From GYS-P2D sp964414425 (lineage in GTDB: Bacteria; Bacteroidota; Bacteroidia; Chitinophagales; Saprospiraceae): DNA of 64,000 bases. Shown here in pieces: positions 27,241 to 37,300 of this stretch. How positions within the stretch are numbered: position 1 is the stretch's first letter; each line of letters begins with the position of its first letter. The DNA lies in assembly GCA_964414425.1 (NCBI GenBank), contig CAYPWL010000003.1, positions 1 through 64,000 on the forward strand, read 5' to 3'. The notes under the pieces were generated by a model. It was not told where the DNA came from, ran no database searches, and worked only from the letters and a program-made list of their open reading frames with translations. The translations under genes were made by a program, and so were the position numbers.

Positions 27241-27987
27241 ATGACATTTTACCATCAACCTATACTATCAGACATTAAAGCACTCTATAGCAAGCCAATA
27301 TCTCCCAAGCGATTCGAGGAGTATCTGGCGATGCTACAAGGGGATACTAAGGATGATATGGCTCTACCAATCGTTGGGTTTAATCCAATGGCTAAAGATC
27401 ATGTGCTCGAGAAGATTGCTGAGTTAGAGTCGTTAGGGGCAGAAGATCTTATTACCGATGTATTAGCTCAGGTAAATGAATCAATACAAGCCCAGTCCAT
27501 TGATCCCATTACAGTAGTGATTAATGTGGCGGATGACCTCATGGGTGCTTGGACTAATCACTACACCACCGACTATGATAGTAAGTTTAAATTAGGCGCA
27601 TTTGTCAGTCGTAAGTTCTGCGTGCCGCACTTCTGGACATCGGAGCTCTATTCGGTGGAACTCATCGAGAGTAGGGTAAGATCATATGTATTTCGGATGC
27701 AGTACCTTCTGAATCATGCTGCGCCAGTCACCTTAGCGGAGCATGTAGATCAGGAAGTATACGTCGCCCGACATGCACGTTTACACTCAGAGATTGATCA
27801 AGTTGAGTTGGACTCAATTAGTCGTTTCTATAATCAGCATCGGGACTCTGACGATTACAGTTTGATCTTTAACTTCTTTTATGGTGACGAAGCGTCATCA
27901 AGCCTTGGCTATAGGACTTATGGGATTGGAGACATTACGGGGTTTCAGTATGCCATATATCTTTCTTCTAAAATTGGCCTGATATAA
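27241..27987 (+). CDS. Hypothetical protein
   Basis: The 248-aa product has no signal peptide or membrane segment. Notable stretches are SPKRFEEYLAMLQGDTKDDMALPIVGFNPMAKDHVLEKI near the N-terminus, TVVINVADDLMGAWTNHYTTDYDSKF (106-132) and a His/Arg-rich helix RHARLHSEID. I do not recognise a family. The balance of charged and hydrophobic residues looks like a folded cytoplasmic protein. Start taken as ATG 27241; an in-frame GTG four codons upstream exists. It stands alone, 90 bases or more before the GH20 gene. Confidence 0.65.
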   Translation: MTFYHQPILSDIKALYSKPISPKRFEEYLAMLQGDTKDDMALPIVGFNPMAKDHVLEKIAELESLGAEDLITDVLAQVNESIQAQSIDPITVVINVADDLMGAWTNHYTTDYDSKFKLGAFVSRKFCVPHFWTSELYSVELIESRVRSYVFRMQYLLNHAAPVTLAEHVDQEVYVARHARLHSEIDQVELDSISRFYNQHRDSDDYSLIFNFFYGDEASSSLGYRTYGIGDITGFQYAIYLSSKIGLI

Positions 27988-28104
27988 CAACTCCTTCATA
28001 TAAAATCTATTCATGAAAAGCAGAATTCCTGGATAGGAGTTAGCGCATATTTATCAAAATAGTGTCTATTAGTTATCTTGTTGGTAAGATATCCTCACCA
28101 TCTG

Positions 28105-30651
28105 ATGAAATACAATAGCGTTAAGATTATTATAGCTGCAATGGGGTTAATGCTATTGGCATGCCGACTAAGCGACAAGACCATATCATTGGCGATCACT
28201 TGGGGGGTGGACAAGAACTATGCTCAAGATGAATCCACTGTTCATGATGCAACATTTGAGATAGTAAATACTGGAACGGTCCACCTTAGTAGCGACAACT
28301 GGTCATTGTACTGGAATCAAGCCCCTCATGATATTATATCCCATACTGGCTCAGATCAGCTACACGTTAGAAGGATTAACGGTGATTTTTATGAAATGAA
28401 ACCTACAGATCAATTTTCATTAGCACCTCTAGAGCGGATATCAGTTACCATTACTTGCGAAGGGGCTATGATTAAGGAGTCTGACGGGCCTTTAGGGGTT
28501 TATGTAATGGGTGAGAACCAAAACTTTATACCCATTGAGGATGTAACAATCTTGCCATTTAGTTCAGCTGATCAGGTGAACAGAAGTAGTGATGATCTTG
28601 AACCAACTGCAAATCCAGATTATTTGCATGAAGCGCATAATTATCTAACTGTGCTCCCAGATGATCAATTGTATCCCATGATACCGATGCCGAAATCGGT
28701 CAGTCGAGAGGATAGCAGCTACACGTTTACTGATCAACTTCAAGTTTATTATCCCGACTCCTTGCAACAGGAGGTTGAATATTTAACCGATGGTTTGAAG
28801 AGCGCAGTTAGACGAGTAAATGATCGATCTTCTGTAGATATAGTTCTTGATATCGATCCGTCTCTCAGTCAAAGTGAGGCGTATCAGCTCGATATTAATG
28901 CCGATGGCATTATGATAAAAGGGATAGATCAGGCAGCAGTCTTTTATGGTATAGTCTCTCTGATCAAGCTTTATCATGACTCAGACGGAGTTCTTCCTGC
29001 TATGTCCATACTTGATTATCCTGCTTATGCATATCGAGGTATGCACGTAGATGTAGCTCGTAACTTTCAGTCAAAAGAAACCATGCTGAGATTGTTGGAT
29101 GTAATGGCAGAGTTAAAGCTTAATAAACTCCTCCTGTATATCACAGAGGACGAAGGATGGCGTCTGGCTATAGAGGAGCTGCCCGAGCTAACCGATGTAG
29201 CCAGTAGGAGAGGCCACACCCTGACCGATGAGGAGTTCTTACAACCGGCATATGGATCTGGGCCTGACCCAGACGATCCACAGTCGACGGGCAATGGTTA
29301 TTACAGTAGAGATGAGTTTAAAGAATTGATCAGCTATGCACATGATCGACACATTGATATCATCCCAGAGGTAAACTTTCCTGGTCATGCCCGTGCTGCA
29401 ATCTATGCTATGGAGCACAGGTATCATCGCCTCATGGCCGCTGGAGATGAGCAAGGTGCGGAACAATATCGCCTCATAGATCCCGATGATCAATCGATTT
29501 ATAAATCTGCTCAATCCTATCATGATAATATCGTCTGTGTGTGTCGCCCCTCTGTTTATGAGTTTTACGCCACCGTGCTCGCTGACATCCAAGAGATGTA
29601 TGACGAGGCAGGTGTGCCCTTAACTATGATCCACACGGGTGGTGACGAAGTACCTCGAGGTGCATGGACCGCCTCTCCAATGTGTGAGTCATATCTCAAG
29701 CAGTATTCAGAGATTACCAACATTAGAAATTTACAAGGCCACTTCTTTAAGAACTTAGTAGAACAGCTTAAACCTACAGGTCTTCAGATTGGAGGCTGGG
29801 AAGAGGTGGTAATGAATTTTGATCAAGATGATCATTGGCAGATTAATGATGCATTTACATCAGACAATGTCTATCCATATATCTGGAATAACCTGTGGGG
29901 TGAGCAGGATTTAGGTTATCGGATCGCCAACACAGGTTATCCTGTGATACTCTGCAATGTGACCAATTTCTATTTCGATTTGGCCTATGACAAAGACCCA
30001 AGAGAGCCGGGGTTGTATTGGGCAGGATTTATTAATGAGAAGGATGCTTTTTCTTTTGTCCCAGAGAACTTGTTCATATCGACTCAGACCGATGATATGG
30101 GGTATGAATTCACTCCCGAGGTGGACTTCAAAGATATGGAGAGACTACAGCGCTCGGCACGGTCTAATATAGTCGGTATCCAAGGTCAACTCTGGGGGGA
30201 GACCGTCAAGGGACGTGATATGTTAGAGTATTATTACTTGCCCAAGATATATGGTCTCGCACAGCGAGCCTGGGAAGGAACACCGCCATGGAGTGCGCTT
30301 ACCGATGCTACTGAGCGAGAAGATGCCCTGAATCAAGATTACAATCGATTTATTAATACCATAGTCCAAAAAGAATTTAGATCGCTCGATCAGCCTGATA
30401 AAATATATCATTATCGGATTCCTGCTCCAGGGATCAGGATACAGGATCAAGTCGTATCAATTGTCTCTCCATATCCAGGGATGGAGATCAGATACACGAC
30501 TGATGGAACAGAGCCTACCGCGAATTCGGAGTTGTACAATGAGCCGTTCAAGACTGCAGAAACAACGATCAGGGCAAAGATTTACAATAGTTTAGGTCGC
30601 AGTGGCCTGGAGAGTCAATCCACAATAGAACTCAAGGATTATGTCAAATAA
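28105..30651 (+). CDS. GH20 beta-N-acetylhexosaminidase (chitobiase-like) lipoprotein
   Basis: Releases terminal beta-linked GlcNAc or GalNAc from chito-oligosaccharides or glycoconjugates. The 848-aa product carries a lipoprotein signal (LMLLAC, about C19-20), a chitobiase-type N-terminal carbohydrate-binding domain (about 25-150: TFEIVNTGTVHLSSDNWSLYWNQ), GH20 domain 2 (about 190-300) and the catalytic barrel (about 305-720). The acid/base pair is D514-E515 in HTGGDEVPRGAW. A C-terminal Ig-like chitobiase domain follows (IRYTTDGTEPTANSELYN). The start is ATG 28105, since the in-frame TTG at 28078 only lengthens the signal. It is followed after 21 bases by the SIS gene. Confidence 0.94.
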   Translation: MKYNSVKIIIAAMGLMLLACRLSDKTISLAITWGVDKNYAQDESTVHDATFEIVNTGTVHLSSDNWSLYWNQAPHDIISHTGSDQLHVRRINGDFYEMKPTDQFSLAPLERISVTITCEGAMIKESDGPLGVYVMGENQNFIPIEDVTILPFSSADQVNRSSDDLEPTANPDYLHEAHNYLTVLPDDQLYPMIPMPKSVSREDSSYTFTDQLQVYYPDSLQQEVEYLTDGLKSAVRRVNDRSSVDIVLDIDPSLSQSEAYQLDINADGIMIKGIDQAAVFYGIVSLIKLYHDSDGVLPAMSILDYPAYAYRGMHVDVARNFQSKETMLRLLDVMAELKLNKLLLYITEDEGWRLAIEELPELTDVASRRGHTLTDEEFLQPAYGSGPDPDDPQSTGNGYYSRDEFKELISYAHDRHIDIIPEVNFPGHARAAIYAMEHRYHRLMAAGDEQGAEQYRLIDPDDQSIYKSAQSYHDNIVCVCRPSVYEFYATVLADIQEMYDEAGVPLTMIHTGGDEVPRGAWTASPMCESYLKQYSEITNIRNLQGHFFKNLVEQLKPTGLQIGGWEEVVMNFDQDDHWQINDAFTSDNVYPYIWNNLWGEQDLGYRIANTGYPVILCNVTNFYFDLAYDKDPREPGLYWAGFINEKDAFSFVPENLFISTQTDDMGYEFTPEVDFKDMERLQRSARSNIVGIQGQLWGETVKGRDMLEYYYLPKIYGLAQRAWEGTPPWSALTDATEREDALNQDYNRFINTIVQKEFRSLDQPDKIYHYRIPAPGIRIQDQVVSIVSPYPGMEIRYTTDGTEPTANSELYNEPFKTAETTIRAKIYNSLGRSGLESQSTIELKDYVK

Positions 30652-30672
30652 TTTCAAAAGCCGAGCGAGTAT

Positions 30673-31389
30673 ATGTATGAGTACTGGACAAGATTAAAAG
30701 AGCAACTTGATGTGATCATTGAGATTCAAAAAGATACCATCGACAGAGCTATACAGATGATGGGTCAATCTATCATTAGTGATAAGATTATACACACATT
30801 TGGGACGGGGCATTCACATATGATCGGATTGGAGCTCTTTGCACGAGCTGGTGGGCTGGCCAATGTCAACGCTATGTTAGACAGTACGGTGATGACTTTT
30901 GAAGGAGCTCGTAGAAGTGCTGAGATTGAGCGCCTCAGTGGTATGGCTCAGATCATCTGGGATCAACATACAGTTACTGAGGGCGATCTTATGATTGTCA
31001 TATCTAACTCTGGCCGCAACGCCATGCCCATAGAAATGGCTCAGATCGCCAAGAGTCATGGACTTACAGTTATCGCTATCACATCTGTGCAACAATCCAG
31101 GAGATATCCATCAAGACATCAGAGCAAATTAAAGCTTATGGAGATCGCCGATATCGTAATAGACAATTGTGTACCTCCGGGGGATGGCTTAGTGACGATA
31201 GATGATACGTTGACAGGGGCGGCCTCTACGATTTCAGGAGCTTTTATTGTGAACCTTTTAGCGACTGAAGCTATGAAGATTGCTGCTGATCGAGGTGTTA
31301 AGCTTCCGATCTATTTCAGTCAAAATATTGATGGGTTTAGCAATGAGGAGCTCTATACTCGATATGAAGGGCGAGTGAAGCACTTGTAG
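30673..31389 (+). CDS. SIS-domain sugar-phosphate-binding protein (UPF0309-like)
   Basis: The 238-aa product has the SIS fold: IIHTFGTGHSHMIGLELFARAGG (phosphosugar loop), EGDLMIVISNSGRNAMPIEMAQIAKSHGLTVIAITS, and a C-terminal helix TISGAFIVNLLATEAMKIA. It resembles the UPF0309 group of SIS proteins, which are tied to amino-sugar phosphate metabolism such as MurNAc/GlcNAc 6-phosphate handling. The exact substrate is inference. Its location 21 bases behind a GH20 hexosaminidase and before a GH16 gene supports use of GlcNAc-type products after uptake. Confidence 0.85.
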   Translation: MYEYWTRLKEQLDVIIEIQKDTIDRAIQMMGQSIISDKIIHTFGTGHSHMIGLELFARAGGLANVNAMLDSTVMTFEGARRSAEIERLSGMAQIIWDQHTVTEGDLMIVISNSGRNAMPIEMAQIAKSHGLTVIAITSVQQSRRYPSRHQSKLKLMEIADIVIDNCVPPGDGLVTIDDTLTGAASTISGAFIVNLLATEAMKIAADRGVKLPIYFSQNIDGFSNEELYTRYEGRVKHL

Positions 31390-31424
31390 CCCAATTCTTA
31401 CATGTACTTTATATAAAACTCATT

Positions 31425-32240
31425 ATGAGACCATACTTAGTTTATTTACTCGGATTTTGGCTCTTAGCAGCCTGCAAATCTCAGAAAGGCAGTGTCGCAG
31501 ATAGTCAGTGGCAATTGATCTTTGAGGATGAGTTTGATGGTGATTTAAATCATTGGAATGTCTGGGAGTCGGGAGCTTTTAATCAAGAGATACAGTACTA
31601 TACTGGGGAGCAAGTATCAACCAGAGATGGTCTGCTGATCATCGAGGCAGAACGTCGGGAACTTGAAAGGCCATCTAAGAGCGATCACAGCGTTACTCAA
31701 CAATATGAGTATGTCTCTGGCAGAATAGAGAGTAAAGTGCGCTATGGTCCCTCTAAGCATGATGGGGAGCAGGTATATAGATTTGCTGCTCGCATTAAGT
31801 TACCCCGAGGACATGGTATGTGGCCAGCATTTTGGACCTATGGTGACCCATGGCCTACGCAGGGCGAGATCGATATCTTAGAAGCTCGTGGAGGGGAGCC
31901 TGCTAAATACCAGAGTAATATATTCTATGGTGTAGAGTCAGGAAAGAATATCAATAAAAAGACAGAAAGTTATCACAATATCGGGAAGGATCTAACGACC
32001 GATTTTCATGTCTATGAGATGACCTGGTCTGATGAGTATATAGAGATTTACTTCGACGGCCGACTGTTACACCGATATACCCCTAATGCTAATAACAATA
32101 TTGATAAACTCTCAGAGTGTAAGCAGAAGGTCGTACTCAATACCGCTGTGGGAGGGTGGTTCTTTAAGGATCGAGAGGCTCGCAACTATGCGGATAGTTC
32201 AGTCATGGAGGTAGACTGGGTGAGGGTATATAAGAGATAG
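31425..32240 (+). CDS. GH16 beta-glucanase lipoprotein (laminarinase-like)
   Basis: The 271-aa product has a lipoprotein signal (LLAAC, C17) and one GH16 domain: LIFEDEFDGDLNHWNVWE at the start, catalytic motif E148-I-D150-I-L-E153, and WSDEYIEIYFDGRLLHRY. Family members cleave beta-1,3- or mixed beta-1,3/1,4-glucans, agars, carrageenans or porphyrans; the DEFDGDLN / EIDILE pattern fits laminarinase-type enzymes best, but the sub-specificity is inference. Lies 35 bases after the SIS gene, in a probable operon. Confidence 0.92.
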   Translation: MRPYLVYLLGFWLLAACKSQKGSVADSQWQLIFEDEFDGDLNHWNVWESGAFNQEIQYYTGEQVSTRDGLLIIEAERRELERPSKSDHSVTQQYEYVSGRIESKVRYGPSKHDGEQVYRFAARIKLPRGHGMWPAFWTYGDPWPTQGEIDILEARGGEPAKYQSNIFYGVESGKNINKKTESYHNIGKDLTTDFHVYEMTWSDEYIEIYFDGRLLHRYTPNANNNIDKLSECKQKVVLNTAVGGWFFKDREARNYADSSVMEVDWVRVYKR

Positions 32241-32354
32241 TTCTTAGGTTTTCAATCAAGAGTATAATGGAGGGAGTGCATTAAGAATTAATGCTGAGGA
32301 TATTCAACTATCTTTAAGAGTACTCACAGTATAAAGAATCAATATTAACTCATC

Positions 32355-33557
32355 ATGGCATCTAAGTCACAAGAATTTAAAAGAGGATGGTCCGTATTGT
32401 TGGCGTGTTTCGTGGGAATAGGAGTGAGCTTGGTATCTCTGATCTATTATTCTGGGGGTATATGGGTTAAGCCGTGGCAAGAAGAATTTGGTTGGACCAG
32501 AGCAGAGATAGGCTTGGGTCAAGGCTTAGGCACGGTAGCCATTGTATTGGGAGCACCTCTGGCTGGTGCATTAATAGATCGCTACGGATTGAGACGTATG
32601 GCTTCACTCTCGTTGATATTGTATGGTCTTGGTATTTACCTGATTAGTACGATGTCCGGTGGGTTATGGATGTTTTATGTCATGTTTTTCCTCATGTCAC
32701 TTGCTGCACTGCCATCCACCCCATTGGGGTTTACCAGAGCGGTCAATGCGTGGTTTGATCAGAACAGAGGATTGGCTCTGGGTATCAGTCTTACTTCAAC
32801 AGGTGTCGGTGGATTTTTAATTCCGAAACTATTGACACCTTATGTAGCTGTGCACGGTTGGCGATCGGGTTTTGTAGTGCTTGCCACGATGGTCTTAGTT
32901 GCTGTCCCCATAGTCTATTTATTAGTGAGAAATGAGCCCGATATTGTTGATGCTCAGGACAATGCCACCCCAGAGGATCAGGAAGGTATTTCACTTAGAG
33001 CAGCCAGTAAGATGAGATCATTTTGGATGCTGGCTGTTATCTTCTTTTTCATCGCTGTCGCAGTTTTGGGGTTGATACCATCATTTATTCCGCTATTGCA
33101 GGATGCAGGTATGGATGCTGCTCAGGCTGGTGGTTTGGCGGCGTACTTAGGACTATCAGTTGTGGTTGGACGCTTAGCAACAGGCTGGCTGATTGATCGA
33201 ATATTTGCCCCTTATGTTCTTTTTGGCGTTTTTGTTTTTGTGGCGCTAGGATGTCTCGCTTTGGGTTTAGGAGGTGTTAGCTATGCACTGTTAGGAGCGA
33301 TAGCCTTAGGCTTGGCAGTTGGTGCTGAGGTTGACTTAATAGGGTACTTCACGGCTAAGTATTATGGCATGAAGCACTACGGATCCATCTATGGAGTGAT
33401 GTATAGTATATTTAGTCTGGGGGCCATCATCAGCCCCGTTGTTGCTGGTGCTATATGGGATCATCATGGCAACTACAATTTGGCGTTATATTTAGCAGCG
33501 GGATTAGTTGCCACTGCAGCCGTAATGGCATTGGCATTACCAAAATTTAATACTTAA
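32355..33557 (+). CDS. Major facilitator superfamily transporter
   Basis: The 400-aa product has twelve hydrophobic segments. The first half shows the MFS loop pattern GALIDRYGLRRM (about 76-87), the second half GWLIDRIFAP, and FTRAVNAWFDQNRGLALGISLTSTGVGG resembles the oxalate/formate-antiporter-like group of monocarboxylate/anion MFS proteins. The substrate is unknown; a carboxylate or a sugar acid is possible given the neighbouring cyclase. 114 bases separate it from the GH16 gene, with no clear promoter. Confidence 0.9.
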   Translation: MASKSQEFKRGWSVLLACFVGIGVSLVSLIYYSGGIWVKPWQEEFGWTRAEIGLGQGLGTVAIVLGAPLAGALIDRYGLRRMASLSLILYGLGIYLISTMSGGLWMFYVMFFLMSLAALPSTPLGFTRAVNAWFDQNRGLALGISLTSTGVGGFLIPKLLTPYVAVHGWRSGFVVLATMVLVAVPIVYLLVRNEPDIVDAQDNATPEDQEGISLRAASKMRSFWMLAVIFFFIAVAVLGLIPSFIPLLQDAGMDAAQAGGLAAYLGLSVVVGRLATGWLIDRIFAPYVLFGVFVFVALGCLALGLGGVSYALLGAIALGLAVGAEVDLIGYFTAKYYGMKHYGSIYGVMYSIFSLGAIISPVVAGAIWDHHGNYNLALYLAAGLVATAAVMALALPKFNT

Positions 33558-33568
33558 ATATACTTCAA

Positions 33569-34333
33569 GTGAAAATCATCGATCTGTCTAAGACTATCCA
33601 ATATAATCCCGGCGATCCTTCATTTATGAAGGTGAAGATCAAGCACAAGCCTCATAAGAAATCTCGGTGGCTGATCCGTTTGTTTGGCTTGCCATTCAAG
33701 TTGTTTCCATCCAAGTTTGAGGGTTGGGCGGATGACACTATTAAGAAGATGGGGGTGCACTCTACGACGCATATAGATGCACCGTGGCACTATGGCCCCA
33801 CCTGTGAGGGCAAGCCAGCTAAGACGATTGATCAGATCCCCTTAGAGTGGTGCTATGGAGACGGCGTCGTCATTGATATGACGCATAAGGAAGATTTTGA
33901 CGCCATCACAGCAGCTGATATACAACAGTTTCTGGATCGTGAGCAGGTCACCCTACAGCGGGATATGATCGTACTCATCAAGACGGGACGAGATCGATTG
34001 ATGGGTACTAAGGCATTCTTTCAACAAGGTACAGGCATGAGTGCGGAGGCAACTCAATGGCTCATCGATCAAGGTATACGTGTCATGGGTATCGACCAGT
34101 GGGGGTGGGATCTGCCTTTACCTTATCTGATCAAGAAGGCTAAAGAAAGTAAGAATGCGGAGCTGTTTTGGGAAGCTCACTTGGTAGGCATAGATCATGA
34201 ATATTGTCACATGGAGCAACTGACGAACCTTGATGCCCTGCCTACTACTGGATTTAAAGTTTCAGCTTTCCCACTAAAGATCAAAGGAGGTTCAGCTGCT
34301 CCTGCTCGAGTGGTAGCGATCATTGAGGATTAG
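33569..34333 (+). CDS. Cyclase family metal-dependent hydrolase (kynurenine formamidase-like)
   Basis: The 254-aa product carries the family metal motif H64-STT-H68-I-D70-APW-H74 and the later block GVVIDMTHK. It lacks a signal peptide. The cyclase superfamily contains kynurenine formamidase, isatin hydrolase and relatives that open cyclic amides or hydrolyse N-formyl groups. No other tryptophan-degradation gene is present, so the substrate is open. The start is GTG at 33569, 11 bases after the MFS stop, so the two are probably cotranscribed and may move and convert one compound. Confidence 0.88.
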   Translation: MKIIDLSKTIQYNPGDPSFMKVKIKHKPHKKSRWLIRLFGLPFKLFPSKFEGWADDTIKKMGVHSTTHIDAPWHYGPTCEGKPAKTIDQIPLEWCYGDGVVIDMTHKEDFDAITAADIQQFLDREQVTLQRDMIVLIKTGRDRLMGTKAFFQQGTGMSAEATQWLIDQGIRVMGIDQWGWDLPLPYLIKKAKESKNAELFWEAHLVGIDHEYCHMEQLTNLDALPTTGFKVSAFPLKIKGGSAAPARVVAIIED

Positions 34334-34340
34334 TCTATTG

Positions 34341-35192
34341 CTACTTTGGGCTCACTACATTCACTGCTGCCAGGGGTCTTAGTTCCTCGACTGGAATCCT
34401 ATTCGGCATGAAGCTATTGATGCTCATCTGATGTAAGTATCCTTCTTTCTTTAGATTGGACTCTACTGGCATTACACTGGGTAGTATGATGCCGCCATAG
34501 TTCTTGTATTGCGTATAGTAAGCCGCACCAGATACGAACGGATAGGTATCCCTCACCGTATAGGCTACCTTGACGATCCTGTGTGTAGTGGCATCAACCC
34601 ATACAACATACTGATCTATTTTCTTCTGTGGATCTACCGTGTTCCATGAGGCAATGATGCCTTCAGTAGTGATGCCATTGATCACTTGAGTGCCGACATA
34701 ATCAATAGTCGACGCCTCTTGTATACGTCGTGGCAACTCAATAAAATATTGATATGTTGGGATCCAAAACGTAAAGTCTTTATCATCCTCTGCAATAGCT
34801 TGACCACTCTGGTCGATGTAGTAGGTCTGCCAAGATTGGATGCCATAGGTTTTGCCCTTTTCCTCGCCGCTGGTTATCTCCATACGACCGTCATAGTTGT
34901 GCGGATTGTAGTCCATGGAGAACTCAATCTTTTGCTCCTTAAATGGATGTGCCTGCTTACCCAGAAATCCATAAAACTCCTCTGTGAAGTCAACATGATA
35001 TGTCGCAATACTATCCCATGCTGCAATGTTGTGGGCCTGACCCATCGCAGTCATGAGCTGCTCAGCTTTTGCTGGATCATTAGGATAGGCATATGCATCG
35101 GGACGTAGGTCCGAGAGCTTGAAGTAGTTGACACAGCCAATAATCAATAACAGGGAGAGTAACAATAGCACACTGAGGATAGATCTTTTCAT
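34341..35192 (-). CDS. Envelope lipoprotein with outer-membrane-lipoprotein-carrier-like fold
   Basis: The 283-aa product has a lipoprotein signal (LLIIGC, C20). The mature region begins RPDAYAYPNDPAKAEQLMTAMGQAHNIAAWDSI and then shows repeating antiparallel strands (VDFTEEFYGF, RMEITSGEEKG, IDYVGTQVINGITTEGIIASW, VDATTHRIVKVAYTV). This order resembles LolA/LolB-like or DUF6503-type lipoproteins of the phylum, without strong proof. No enzymatic motif is visible. It converges with the cyclase gene, 7 bases apart, and lies downstream of the SulP gene on the same strand. Confidence 0.75.
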   Translation of the reverse strand: MKRSILSVLLLLSLLLIIGCVNYFKLSDLRPDAYAYPNDPAKAEQLMTAMGQAHNIAAWDSIATYHVDFTEEFYGFLGKQAHPFKEQKIEFSMDYNPHNYDGRMEITSGEEKGKTYGIQSWQTYYIDQSGQAIAEDDKDFTFWIPTYQYFIELPRRIQEASTIDYVGTQVINGITTEGIIASWNTVDPQKKIDQYVVWVDATTHRIVKVAYTVRDTYPFVSGAAYYTQYKNYGGIILPSVMPVESNLKKEGYLHQMSINSFMPNRIPVEELRPLAAVNVVSPK

Positions 35193-35261
35193 AATATTCG
35201 ATTATAGATGTTGCCTCCGCACAGTCACTGGTATATGTACGAATGATTAAAATATCCGCAC

Positions 35262-37133
35262 TTAATCATGATCCACTACATTGGACTCTATCCAGCGAGT
35301 ACAGGACTTGAAATCTTCAAAGACATTGTCCTCAGGGACTAAGTCAGGGATGATCCTAAACTGCTCGATTAAAAATCTCGGCTGCTCTTGTAGTCCTACG
35401 AATAGTGGTGATACTCCTTTGATTTCAAGATCCAGTAAGACGTCTTCCATAGTAAACACACCAGATTGATCGACATATGGAACTCTATTCATCCTGATCG
35501 CGACATGTGTAGCCGTATCGGGGATCTGTGTCATGAGGTCTTGGAAGTCATTGGTAAAACCAAAAAACAATGGCCCATTGAGATGCTTGATATAGACCTC
35601 CTCCTTGTACTTATCTGATAGTATGGATTCGTCCTCCCAAAGTTCTACGTCCTCTGCATGATCTTTGAGGTTTTTGATTTCTGATTCCTGCGCAGTGATG
35701 TCTGACATCTTCTTCATGAAGATCAATGAGGCAATGACTAATCCTATGCCAACTGCATAGACGAGATTCCAAAATACTGATAGTAACAGTACAACGAACA
35801 TCACTACGATCTCCTCTTGAGGCATATTCTTAAGTGCTCCTAATCCTTTATAATCCATCACTCCGATACCCACGGTGATTAGGATACCCGCCAATACAGC
35901 TGCTGGGATCTGCGAGGCAAATGGCCCTAAGGCTATGAGGATAAAGAGCAACAGCACTCCGGCTATCATCCCCGAAAGCTTGGACTTTCCGCCTGCCTGA
36001 ATATTCACCACTGTTCTGATTGTTGCACCTGCACCTGGGATACCTCCAAATATGGCTGCAACACTATTGCCGATCCCTTGTCCTATTAGTTCTTTATTTG
36101 GATTATGTTTCGTCTTAGTCATATTGTCAGCGATGAGAGAAGTCAACAATGAATCTATCGCTCCGAGCATAGCAAGTGAAAATGCAGAGAAGATATAGGG
36201 CGTTATTTTGCCTAAGCTAAATCCTGTAAATATCTCTAAGTTGGGCATGGGGAAGCCAGAAGGAATAGGCGGTATAGGTCGATAGGATATAATTCCATTC
36301 ATCTGTAAGAGATATGCACCTATAGATACTGTGAGCAGGGCTACAAGTGTGCTTGGGATCGTGGTAGTGATCCGTTTAAAACCATAGATGATCACGATCG
36401 TCAGTAGAGCTAAGATGAGCGCAGTAAAGTCTATATTTTGAAATGCATTGCCGATTACACGAAGTGTACCGATAACTCCAGAAGCATAATCTCCAGCTAA
36501 TTTTTGTGCTTCGGCAGTAAGGTCCGCTTCGGCTACATTAGTGATTCGATTGACAGTTTGTTGCAGTTCTTCGATGGTCGGTATACCTGCTCCTTGTTCA
36601 GCAACATATTTGTCATACAAGACCTCCTTAGCCTCTGGTTTGAATTGATTGACCAGTTGACTATCCTCCTTGGGATAGTATCCTAAAAATGGCAGCAATT
36701 GTGTAATAAGAATGATGACACCTATAGCAGTCATAAATCCTGAGACGACGGGGTAGGGCATATACTTGATATACCGCCCAAGGCCTAATAATCCAAGCCC
36801 TACGAGGATCAATCCTGCAAGAAGAAACACGGTTAATATAGCGGGGAGCGCCTGTTGTACATCACCATTGTTAGACTGTACGATGCCAGCGACGATTAGC
36901 ATACTGACTGCCGTCATGGGTGCCGTTGGTCCAGATATCTGTGTGTTAGTTCCACCAAATAAGGCCGCGAAAAATGCTATAAATATGGCACCGTATAGGC
37001 CCGCATCTGGACCGAGACCCGAGCTTAATCCAAAGGCTAATGCTAAAGGAAGTGCAACGATTCCGGCCGTAAGCCCACCGAATAAGTCGCCCTTGATCGT
37101 AGAAAACATGCCTGCATTTTTCTGTTCTGCCAT
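35262..37133 (-). CDS. SulP-family inorganic anion transporter with STAS domain
   Basis: The 623-aa product is a SulP/SLC26 carrier for sulfate, bicarbonate or similar anions. It has a membrane domain of about 460 residues with the family blocks GLTAGIVALPLALAFG and QISGPTAPMTAVSML, GGIPGAGATIRTVVNIQAGGKSKLSG, and a C-terminal STAS domain (about 510-610) with VPYVDQSGVFTMEDVL. An extra loop of about 75 residues (about 153-228, KEDSQLVNQFKPEAKEVLYDK.. to GDYASGV) is unusual for the family. The transported ion cannot be told from sequence; its sulfur or carbon-uptake role is inferred only from family. Confidence 0.94.
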   Translation of the reverse strand: MAEQKNAGMFSTIKGDLFGGLTAGIVALPLALAFGLSSGLGPDAGLYGAIFIAFFAALFGGTNTQISGPTAPMTAVSMLIVAGIVQSNNGDVQQALPAILTVFLLAGLILVGLGLLGLGRYIKYMPYPVVSGFMTAIGVIILITQLLPFLGYYPKEDSQLVNQFKPEAKEVLYDKYVAEQGAGIPTIEELQQTVNRITNVAEADLTAEAQKLAGDYASGVIGTLRVIGNAFQNIDFTALILALLTIVIIYGFKRITTTIPSTLVALLTVSIGAYLLQMNGIISYRPIPPIPSGFPMPNLEIFTGFSLGKITPYIFSAFSLAMLGAIDSLLTSLIADNMTKTKHNPNKELIGQGIGNSVAAIFGGIPGAGATIRTVVNIQAGGKSKLSGMIAGVLLLFILIALGPFASQIPAAVLAGILITVGIGVMDYKGLGALKNMPQEEIVVMFVVLLLSVFWNLVYAVGIGLVIASLIFMKKMSDITAQESEIKNLKDHAEDVELWEDESILSDKYKEEVYIKHLNGPLFFGFTNDFQDLMTQIPDTATHVAIRMNRVPYVDQSGVFTMEDVLLDLEIKGVSPLFVGLQEQPRFLIEQFRIIPDLVPEDNVFEDFKSCTRWIESNVVDHD

Positions 37134-37300
37134 ATGCTATATTTCAAGACTGAAGTGTTTAAAAGTTGAAGATAAAATGAATTATTGAGGGAGGAGATAC
37201 TTTTAATTGTTATGAGCTTTATCATCATATAAAAGCGAAAACATACCTACTTCAGTAGATAGGCTGTACAACGAAAAAGTGCCAAAACCTAAGAGTGATA

